A stretch of 64,000 nucleotides of DNA from Panopea generosa (lineage: Eukaryota; Mollusca; Bivalvia; Adapedonta; Hiatellidae), in assembly GCA_029582155.1 (NCBI GenBank), contig CM055895.1, positions 6,018,044 through 6,082,043 on the forward strand, in the 5' to 3' direction. The translations under genes were made by a program, and so were the position numbers. Below, in pieces: positions 54,976-64,000 of this stretch; position 1 is the stretch's first letter; the number at the start of each line of letters is the position of its first letter. The notes beneath the pieces are model-generated. The model did no database searches. It was not told the origin of the DNA and saw nothing but the letters and a program-made list of their open reading frames with translations.

Positions 54976-55057
54976 CATGAGTGATATATGTTAAGTGATA
55001 CATGTTAGGTGATAAATGTTAAGTGATATATTTTAAATGATAAATGATATATGTTAA
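54976..55057. repeat. 14-15 bp tandem repeat, about 5 copies
   Basis: Variants of 'gtgatacatgttaa' follow each other. They are similar in type to the array at 47700-48015. Confidence 0.75.
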
Positions 55058-55865
55058 GACTAAAAAATAATAAGTCCTGAGTTCTAGGTCAAAATACTAG
55101 TACACCCCAACGATTCCGCAGAATACCCTGATATTAAAATGAATTCAGAAGAATTAAAGTTTAGGTTACGTCACATTATTACGTATATCTTTTATGAACC
55201 AGTTAAATATCTTGAACTCTTTATTTAAAACAGTTATGGGTAGAAAAAACATACATACTTTGATTGCGTTTGATCATGAAAGAAATGCCGTAACCTTTAT
55301 ATCTTTCTCCAAGAACATATATACTAATCTGGTGACAAATTGACTCTGACATGAGGGAAAAAAATAAACAAACTAATGACGTCATAATGTCAATTGTTGT
55401 CAATTTCAGAATTGCTAGTCTGTATTTTGATTGGTTTAGTTATGTAGTCCAATGCTTATGTAAATGAACTTTGAAACAAGACACGGTAAAGATGACACAG
55501 GCAATGCTGAAATCACCTAACTCGTGTCACGCAACATGTCAATCACAACTTATGTGATTTCTGGTAAAGTAAAATACAATTCGAATGGATATGTTTGTCA
55601 CGTTTTTAAACAAATCATGCGTAATAAAAAAGTTAAGCATTGCTGTTCTTATTGGAATTTTGAAGATAAAAAAAAAAACGTATTTGAATTATTTTCGTAT
55701 CTTCGATTCTTTCAAATTAACGATGTTATGCTGTAAAGTAAAAAAGGTTTTCATGGTGTGACGACATGTATTGTGAAAAGATCGTAGATTAACGTTTTAT
55801 GTCCAAAAGGTTTGAGACATTTTTCTAGAGGTACATTTTACGCTGAGTCCGAAAATCTATTTCTT
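55058..55865. other. No recognisable gene
   Basis: Only short open frames without family signatures were found here. Confidence 0.5.
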
Positions 55866-56260
55866 ACAAACCGCTGTTTGGGCGTTTGGTCACAAATCCA
55901 AGATGGTCGCCAAAATGGTCTCCAAATATTGAAAATCATGTTATAATATATAATCTGATTGAAAACACTGCCAAGAGTTAAAATTTAGATTTATTGCATT
56001 GGTTTAAGTTGTATGACAGGTTTTAGGGTAAAAAAGAGTGAAAATATGGTTGATTCGTGTACATAAAGTCTAAATAAGGGATAAATGGCCGCAAAAAAAA
56101 AATGACACTTTTTCTGCAAATATACGCAATTGGTGAATGCTTTGACCATTTTTTAATATTTGTAAATGGTTCTGAGAATAACTAACATGTTTAAGGATAA
56201 CTCTTTGTTACTTCTACTTAATACGAACTGGAATTGTTGTATGTTTTTCATGTTATGTTT
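55866..56260 (+). repeat. Dispersed repeat X, copy 1
   Basis: It shares 'ggtcacaaat.caagatg', 'gccaaaatgg', ttctgcaaatatacgca and 'aacatgtttaaggat', in order, with the complement of 63540-63930. The class is unknown and no coding sequence was seen. Confidence 0.7.
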
Positions 56261-57059
56261 TTTTTTCACTTTAACCAATCAGTGCAATAAATAAGTTTAT
56301 ATGAAAATTCCATTTTTAAGATATAATCTGAAAAAAGCAACTGAATATGTTAAACTTAAGATCTAGTAAACTATCTTCTTTATATATATACACATATATT
56401 TTGGGGTATTTTAATAAATATTTGGTTATTTGGTTATGTTAACAGAATGTAATTATGTGTACAAAAGATCACCAAAGCTAGGATATGCTTTATTCAGTAA
56501 TATGCATACAAATGTCGTTAAATACTTGAGACCATTTTTTATGATTAATTAGTTTGTCTGTATAATTATTATGTAGGTTTCGAATTCCATGAGTATAATT
56601 TTTAACTTGTGATATCAGTTGTAACGGGGCAGTTAATATCACCTAAGAACACTTACCTCATTCAATACCGACTGATGTTGTTGATGACCTACCCGTCTCA
56701 GAATACAGAGGTGCTAAAAGATGGAGAAAGCACCAATCCTAAAGAAACGTTTGTGTGTGTGTTTTTCAAGTACATTTTACAGGTTCCATCGATTAAAATG
56801 ATTTCGTCTCAGTACAGAGACTTGTGAGTTATATTAGCAAAAATGCAGTATTTGCCACAATATGGGGCAGGATAAAACAAGGAAATCAAAGTTTGACAGG
56901 TACGAATAAGTTTTGAGCTTAGTTGACAGTTAAGTAGATTAACGTTATACAGTGATAGCATTAGAAACACAAAAGTAGCAACAGAAACAAAGGGAAGAGA
57001 GCAATACATAATGAGTTAAATCAGACAACTGGGTTTCCCAAAGATTCATCATGGAACCA
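56261..57059. other. No recognisable gene
   Basis: A 72-codon open frame at 56609-56827 shows no family signature and is probably accidental. The segment ends at the LINE target site TAACGATGA (57060-57068). Confidence 0.5.
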
Positions 57060-57068
57060 TAACGATGA

Positions 57069-57867
57069 TATACGATCACCGCTCGCCGAAGACAAGACTT
57101 AGAGTTAAACGACATTGAATGTATATGGTTAGAATTGAAAGCGAAACATAAACCTATTCTGTTCGGCGTTTTCTACCGTCCACCGAATTCCAATGCTGCT
57201 GTCCTTTCGTGTATACAAGATTCCATAGCCCTAGCTGTAGATACTCAGACTAAAGACATAGTGGTGACTGGTGATTTTAATCTCGATTGTCGCAAACCAG
57301 CATCTCGATTGAAAATTGACAACATCTGCATGCAATTCGGCATTTCCCAACTAATTTCAGATCCAACCAATTTCACCGAATCTTCCCAGTCCATTATCGA
57401 CCTATTCCTTGTATCCTGTCCCAATCTGGTATCCATTTGTGGTGTAGGTGAACCCTTCCTTGAACAGAATATTCGCTTTCATTGTCCAATATTCTGTTGT
57501 ATCAGATACTCTAAACCCCGACACACACCCTTCAAGCGAAAAGTCTGGAAATTTTCTGAAGCCAATTTCTATCTGTTGCGTACCAATGTATCCGAGTTTG
57601 ATTGGGAAGTTTGTTTTAACGTTGATATTGATGTCTATTGTTCTAGTCTTACTGCACTTTACTTTCTTTATGTGATGAGTGTATTCCTAACAAAACTGTA
57701 ACAGTACGACCCACCGACCCACCTTGGATGCACAACACAATTAGAACCCATATTCGAAGACGAAAACGAGCATATATCAGAGCACGCAAAACAAACAACC
57801 CAACCCATTGGATTGCATACAACACCATATGCAACAAAACTAACTCACTCGTGCGCAATGAAACACG
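57069..57867 (+). pseudogene. LINE endonuclease domain remnant (C-terminal part)
   Basis: The frame is open from the insertion edge (YTITARRRQDLELND...). The endonuclease signatures GVFYRPPNSN and DIVVTGDFNLD (the catalytic GDFN block) are present, followed by the SQSIIDLFLVS block. The N-terminal catalytic Glu region is missing. In place of the SDH block near 57478 the sequence reads IRFHCPIF, so the catalytic His region is altered. Near 57665 the frame shifts to one reading CDECIPNKTVTVRPTDPPWM, and near 57865 it shifts back. Confidence 0.88.
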
Positions 57868-60002
57868 TACACAACACCAAAATGGCCGAAATACTAAAGC
57901 ACCATCTGTCACAACACAACTCGTCTGACTACTGGAAACTTCTAAAAGGCTTCATTAATCCCAATTCCTCTACAACAAGCATCCCAACACTTTATCACAA
58001 CAACAACACATATGAAACAAACACAGAAAAAGCAGACATACTCAATACATTCTTTCAAGCACAAACACTCCTAGATGACACGAATAAAGACCTCCCAAAC
58101 CTTCGCATCAGCGATCAAGGTCCTAAACTCACCAACATTAACATCCAGCCTAAAGAAGTAACTGACGCCCTAAAAATTCTTAAATCAGGGAAAGCCACCG
58201 GTCCCGACACCATCAATAACATAGTGCTCAAAGAACTCTCAAACGAACTATCCCGACCTCTCTGTGATCTCTTCAATTACTCCTTACGTCTATCCAAAGT
58301 TCCCCGTCAATGGAAACTAGCCCACGTCTGTGCAATCTACAAGAAGAAAGACCCTCACGATGTTAGCAACTACAGGCCAATCTCCCTACTCAGTGCAGTC
58401 AGTAAAGTCCTCGAAAGAATTATCCACAAACATGTATTTAACTTCTTCCATGACAACAACTTCATCTCTTCTTTTCAGTCTGGCTTCGTTCCCAAGGACT
58501 CTACTGTCAATCAGCTTACATATATTTACCATACCTTTTGCAAGGCTGTAGATGATGGTAAAGAGGTTCGAGCTGTCTTTTGTGATATATCTAAAGCTTT
58601 CGACCAAGTGTGGCATAAGGGACTCTTATTCAAACTTGAACGCAGTGGTATCTCTGCCTCTCTTCTTCTTTGGTTCAAGGATTATTTAGCCGGCAGATCA
58701 CAATGTGTAGTTCTTTCCGGGTCCACATCTGACACGGTTCCAATATCGGCTGGTGTTCCTCAAGGCTCAATTCTTGGTCCATTATTATTTCTTGTTTATA
58801 TCAATGATATTGTTTCTGAAATAGGCTCTGCGATTCGCCTCTTTGCTGACGACACAACCCTTTATGTTATTGTCGATAAACCTCAACATGCTGCTCTCCG
58901 TTTAAATTCTGACCTACAAAAGATCAATGACTGGGCTTCAACCTGGCTAGTAACTTTTAATCCTGCTAAAACTGAATCTCTACTTATTTCTCGCAAACAT
59001 GTCAAACCCCAGCACCCGCCCATATTTATGAACTCTATTCAAATACAGGACGCTGATAATCACAAACACCTTGGAATAACTCTATCTAACGATGGCACAT
59101 GGCACAAACACATTGAAGACATCACCAAAAAAGCTTGGAATCGAGTCAACAATCTGCGCTCTCTCAAATTCACTCTTGATCGTCGGTCGCTTGAAACTAT
59201 CTACACATCTTTCATTAGACCTACACTCGAATACTCTGACGTCGTTTGGGATAATATAACGAAAGCTGAAGAAGAAGACTTCGAAAAAATCCAAATCGAA
59301 GCAGCTAGAATCATTACGGGAGCAACAAGCCTGGTATCACTTAATAACGTATACAAAGAATCCGCTCTTGAGCCTTTGAAGTCCCGCAGATGAAAACACA
59401 AATTGATCCACTTCTATAAAATGCTCAACAGTCCTTCTACCCCTTCCTACTTATCCAATATGATCCCCATGACAGTAGGTAATGTTGCAACCTATGGCCT
59501 ACGCAATTCTGACCACATTCTGAACGTTTCCTTCAATACACAACACTTCTCTGCATCTTTCCTCCCCTCCACTATATCAGAATGGAACAAACTACTCCCT
59601 GCCACCCGGTCTGCTGCTTCCGTCTTGTCTTTCAAGCACGATCTAAATTCTAACAAGAAGACTGTTCCAAAATGTTATTACGATGGTAGAAGAGATTCGG
59701 CAATTCAGCATGCGCGGTGACGGATGCACTGCAGTTCCTTGAAAGAGTACCTGTTTTCCAAAAACATTGTAGAAAGCCCTACCTGTGTCTGTGCAGAAAT
59801 TGAGGATACATATCACTTTTTCTTCACATGCCCCTTATATCAACGCCAAAGAACTCTACTCCATGACGTCCTTCGTCCTATTACTCGTCTAGACCTAAAC
59901 ACACTACTTTGCGGCAACGACTCTCTTTCTGATGATGTCAATCGTAAAATATTTCACCATGTCCAAACATACATTTCGAAGACCAAGCGTTTTATTCATT
60001 GA
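57868..60002 (+). pseudogene. LINE reverse transcriptase and C-terminal region with two TGA stops
   Basis: In one frame from about 57868 to 60002 it shows LLKGFI, GKATGPDTINN (RT fingers), YRPISLLSAVSKVLERII, QSGFVPKDST, DISKAFDQVWH (motif A), GVPQGSILGPLLFLVYINDI (motif B) and RLFADDTTLYV (motif C, both Asp present). After RT come HLGITLS, RRSLETIYTSFIRPTLEYSD, then FLPSTISEWNKLL and a zinc-knuckle-like CVCAEIEDTYHFFFTCP. TGA at 59391-59393 (SRR*KHKL) and at 59718-59720 (HAR*RMHC) both sit where Arg (CGA) would fit, consistent with CpG decay. Confidence 0.93.
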
Positions 60003-60500
60003 ATTGAACTATCCTTTATTCCACAAGAGTGACCCACAACACCTCAAAAGGTATCCTGTGATCACACCTCTCTTTTCCTGTTTCTCTCTATCTACTTTAT
60101 CTACCCTTTCCACTTCATTTCTACTCACATATTTTTTTTCTTTTTAAAATATTTTAAGTTATTGTTCAATGCAAGTATACACAACTCTCAGTAGTTGAAG
60201 CGTCGCATACGCCACAGCCTGTATACATACAAAATCAGCTACATCTGTATTCTCAATGATCAAGATACTTGCACATATTTATTATTTTCATCTCAAGCGC
60301 TGCTTATAATCCGTTTGTTTAGTAATTAATTTGTTTTCATTGCACTTGTAACACCATTATATAGTCGTTGCAAGATATTCAGAAGAGAGACTTTGTATAA
60401 GCTAGAAATAGCTTTCTTCTCAAGTTTATTGTTATGTATCGCTGTATATTTAAATATATATATATGATATATGTTGAAAACAAATAAATATTGTTTAAAC
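60003..60500 (+). other. 3' UTR of the LINE
   Basis: This non-coding tail contains a (TA)n run ('aatatatatatatgatatat') and ends 'caaataaatattgtttaaac' directly before the target duplication. The AATAAA at its end may serve as a poly(A) signal. Confidence 0.8.
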
Positions 60501-60509
60501 TAACGATGA

Positions 60510-63160
60510 AAATACTGAGTCACTGTCCTGCAGCAATATTGCATATTATTGTCATAGGTATACTATATCAACACATTCCAAGCAACAAACAGCCCAGTGG
60601 TAAAGATGTAACATTTTGCAAAATTGAAATGACTTCTTTGACAAAGCAGAGGGAAAATAGATCATTTCCACACTGGAAATTAATGAAACGAAGGAAACCA
60701 AAGATCTCTCAGATTAATAGAACATAATTCATGAATAGAAATATTAACCTATTCTGAAACATCAATTTATCCTCCACAAATGTGGACTGAACTGGTAGAA
60801 GAGTCAGCAAATATCTTAATGGATATTGTTAATTTACCACCACGAGTAGATGTCACAGAAGAAACAATGAAACTGTCCTAGTAAGTAAAGGACATATGCA
60901 GAGATGAGTGTGTAACAATAATACGCTGCTGGCTATGGCCAAAACAGCTGTGCAGATTCAAGCAGCTGAAACTCTTTCATGGCGATCCGTATGTCCATAT
61001 CCATTTAATATCCAACTGGCAGCATACATAGGTATTTGCTTCAGATTCCTCGAATGGATTCCTTACAGATAAACCGACTTTAAAAAACAACAACAATAGT
61101 ACAGGTATTATAATGTGTTTATTCATTACATAGTTTTGGGTAACAATACAGTATATTATATAATTCTGCTTAATATCTAAATTATCAAAAACATACTAAT
61201 TTTATACCTATAAAGAATTGGTTCATAATTCATAATGTAAACTAATACACAATGGGTATCAATCAAACGGCGACAAAGTATAGATTTTGATTTTGTTATT
61301 TATATTCAGAAACAGTTATTGTGAAATGTTTTATAAACAAAATGCATAAAAAAGTTACAAATTGAATGTAAGCACATTTGACATTACATGTATATAATTG
61401 CTATAAGGCTTAGAAACTAACAGACGACAAACAGTCTGATAACATCAACGTTACGTAAGAAACGAGGAAGCGGTATTTGGTTCTTCACATTAGATGAAAT
61501 AAAAGTTCATTACAAGAAGTGTTTATTACATGTGGTTGAGTCGATTAGCCCGAAGCATATTTGGAGATGGTATAAATATAATACCGATTCTGTATGAAAT
61601 AGGAAAGAGATATAAGAAATAACATTATAGGAGTTATGTTTTTTTTTTTAGATGTGATCATATTTACATTAATCACACAACATGCATTGTTACGTTGGTA
61701 TTCATAATACTGCATAGAATACAGGACAATTACAGCAGACATGTATATTGATTCAGGACATGTTTACATTGTTGTCAACACTCGAAATATGGTTATAGAC
61801 ACTACTTATATCATTATTCTAATATGATAAAGCAAAGTGGATACAACTAACATCATTACTGGCATTTAATTATGAAGTGAAAACTATTATCGTCACTGTT
61901 ATTTTGTCATAAACATTGTGTATTAACAGTTCTTAGTGAATAAAAATATGAAGAAACAATCAGTTTTAAGTTTGTTATCATAACAACGAACATTATATGA
62001 TAGTTTAAAGGACCAAATAATCCCACCATAAAACAGGGAGAGAATATCAGTAAGACATAGAAACTATATATAACTTTATGATGATCAAAATATATATTGT
62101 ATCTATTGGTAAGTAAGCAACTGGTAACGTCAGAGATTTGTACAGGTGTATTGAGAAATAGACAGCATGATGTGAAGATTTTACAATAGTCTGTTTCTTT
62201 AATGTTTATAGATTTGAAACGTCAATAGCATGCAGTAAAATGAGAATAACACATTGGCTCAGATGCAGGAAAAAAAATAATGGGAAAACTACCTGACTCT
62301 CATATTCAGAATTAACAAATGGCAACAAGCACTTTAGTCTCTATCGTTTAAAATGATATTCTTCAGATTTTTCTCCCTCGATGAAAGGCATCCGCCATAT
62401 ACAATTCTGCTTCAAAACATGTCATATCATATAGCTGATATAGCTGCAGAACAACTGATACATTATCATTGAAAAAGTCGAAAAAGACATTAAAAATGTA
62501 GATATGAAGAAGCAAACATAATATCAATGTCATCTTATGAAGGCAATTGAAGGCCACTTGGCAGGGTCAGCCATTGAGGTGCTTTTCAAAGATACTGTTG
62601 AAGATGGAACTGATGATAATTTGCATGTTTAAAAACCTGGTGATTCAGATGTTGTGTATGATAGAATATTAGGAATTGACTTTAAAGTAATATGATTAGT
62701 GCGCTCTCAAACCAATATATGGCACTTTGTTTGTGGGGTTTTGCACTAAGCAGTAATCATGATGTTCATTTGAACATAAGTGCATGCTGTAATTGGTGGT
62801 AAATGACAACATTCATTTCATGCTACTCAGTAACCTGTGATTATGAAAACACTCAAATTAATGTAGGAAATTTAAGGAATATAAATCATAAAAAATTAAA
62901 CTTTGTTCAGTCATACTAGCTATAGGCCTACAATGATAAATAACTAGTAATGTTGGTGCAACAAAGTGATTATTACGCAAAATGTAATGACTATAAATAT
63001 TCATTGAAATGCATCATGCTGAACTAAAGTAACATTTTACCTTAATTATTACGGAGCAACTGTTCCTGTATTATAGCTGAAGGAAATATAGTAAAACCAA
63101 ATGAAAACTTAAAGTACCTAAAACACAACATTTAATGAACATTAATTCATAATATGAAAT
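60510..63160. other. Non-coding or decayed sequence; two weak coding-like patches
   Basis: Most of this stretch is AT-rich and unrecognisable. Two short frames have a coding-like composition: 60782-60883 (MWTELVEESANILMDIVN..., 33 codons then TAG) and 62537-62695 (MKAIEGHLAGSAIEVLFKD..., interrupted by TAA, then KPGDSDVVYDRILGIDFKV). I do not recognise either; they could be relics of an old gene or element. Confidence 0.35.
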
Positions 63161-63470
63161 ATTATCATGAACTTGTTTATTACATCGTTTATTAAAGTGA
63201 ATGAAGTTTAATTTGTAAATATTTACGTATTCCAGTTTTATATTAAGCAGAAGAAGAAAAAAAATAATCCTGAAACATGTCACACAACAAAGAACAAAAC
63301 AACAGACCTAAATTTTGATATTTGTAGTGTTTTAACAGATTATATAGCATTATTGATGAATTGTTCAATACATGGTGGCCATATTGGCGGCCATCTTAGA
63401 TATTTGACAAACCTCCCCAACAGTTTTATTAAGAAATAATTTGTTGAACATGGCATACAATTTATTTCTA
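63160..63470 (-). repeat. Dispersed repeat X, copy 2
   Basis: It matches the next copy (63540-63930) in order: 'ttattgaattgt/ttattacatcgt', 'tattccagttt.tattaag', 'aatcctgaaacatgt', then 'ggtggccatattggcggcca' and 'cccaacag'. It lies in direct tandem with that copy. Confidence 0.6.
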
Positions 63471-63539
63471 GAAACAGGACTCAACAGTTGTATTTTTTTC
63501 CAAGTTTATTTTAGATATGGAATTTTCATATAAACTTGT

Positions 63540-63930
63540 TTATTGAATTGTTTTGTTAGAATGAAAGAAGCATAACGCGAAGAAGATACAGATATTCCAG
63601 TTTGTATTAAGTAGAAGTAGCAAAGTATAATCCTTAAACATGTTCAGTATTTTCAAAATCATTTATAAATAAAAATAAGGCAAAAACATTCAACAAAATG
63701 CGTATATTTGCAGAAAACAGTCATTTTGCATTTCATTTTGTCCCTTACATAGAATTGTTGTACATGAATCAACCATCTTTTAACTTATTTCACTATAAAA
63801 ATGTCATACAACACAATAAATCTAAATGTTATTACTTTGCAAATTATATATAAAGTGAATATCAATATATGGCTGCCATTTTGGCAGTCATCTTGAATTT
63901 GTGACCGAACGCCCCAACAGCCTTTTGTTA
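63540..63930 (-). repeat. Dispersed repeat X, copy 3
   Basis: It is the complement of 55866-56260: 'aatccttaaacatgtt', tgcgtatatttgcagaa, 'gccattttggcagtcatctt' and 'tttgtgaccgaacgcc' occur in reverse order and orientation. The window ends shortly after, possibly within another unit. Confidence 0.7.
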
Positions 63931-64000
63931 AAAATATATTTAATGACTCATCAAACATTTTACCTCCAGAAACAAGCATTTATAAATAAATATACGGTAA

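Larger units (their letters stand above)
57069..60500 (+). mobile_element. 5'-truncated non-LTR retrotransposon (CR1/L2/Jockey group) with 9-bp target duplication
   Basis: TAACGATGA flanks the element exactly (57060-57068 and 60501-60509). It begins inside the endonuclease domain, so the 5' end was lost at insertion. It continues through reverse transcriptase, a conserved C-terminal region with a CxC...HxxxxC motif, and a 3' UTR of about 500 bp ending 'aaataaatattgtttaaac'. Two frameshifts (about 57665 and 57865) and two in-frame TGA codons (59391, 59718) make it inactive. GC content is visibly higher than in the flanks. Confidence 0.92.

Noticed and set aside
59391-59720. In-frame TGA codons in the LINE read as selenocysteine
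   Set aside because: Non-LTR elements are not selenoproteins. Both sites fit decayed CGA Arg codons, and the copy also has frameshifts.

Overview
This is an AT-rich window of animal nuclear DNA, with spliced exons, GT-AG introns, tRNA-derived SINEs, non-LTR retrotransposons and many minisatellites. The dispersed repeats look like those of bivalve molluscs: (TCAA)n-tailed SINEs, a 'gtgaccttgacctttgagg' tandem family, and an element opening 'gtgtccatgggacacag'. A bivalve source is therefore the best guess; no species can be named from the sequence alone.

One protein-coding gene is well supported. It is a BMP type I receptor serine/threonine kinase (BMPR1A/1B class) on the minus strand. Its 11 coding exons run from the ATG at 23161 down to the stop at 5856-5858. 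I assembled them by hand; all ten introns are GT-AG, all phases agree, and the sum is 1587 nt (528 residues). The protein has a signal peptide, a ten-cysteine ectodomain, a transmembrane helix, a GS box, a BMP-type L45 loop and a kinase domain with all catalytic residues. Its introns hold MITEs, several SINE families, a satellite-like array, a 151-bp hairpin and a 2.4-kb 42-bp minisatellite that appears to have grown out of a SINE.

From 1 to 5855 (3' of the gene) there are several small tandem arrays with units of 57, 71, 37, 57 and 110 bp. From 23.2 to 64 kb I find no intact host gene. In order, this part holds: a candidate DNA transposon with GC-rich inverted ends (23.76-26.10 kb); degenerate repeats (28.4-29.1 kb); three adjacent unrelated minisatellites (31.4-32.7 kb); a 5.8-kb array of about 112 copies of a 52-bp unit (35.8-41.6 kb); a decayed LINE on the minus strand (43.0-44.6 kb); a SINE; microsatellites; an 887-bp retroposed polyadenylated sequence with a 15/16-matching target duplication (48.9-49.8 kb); a 4-kb foldback element whose arms carry 21-bp repeats (50.7-54.7 kb); a 5'-truncated LINE with a 9-bp target duplication (57.07-60.50 kb); and copies of another dispersed repeat.

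No operon-like or multi-gene system is present. The main interest lies in the receptor's splice-site duplication, the SINE-to-minisatellite transition and the foldback element.
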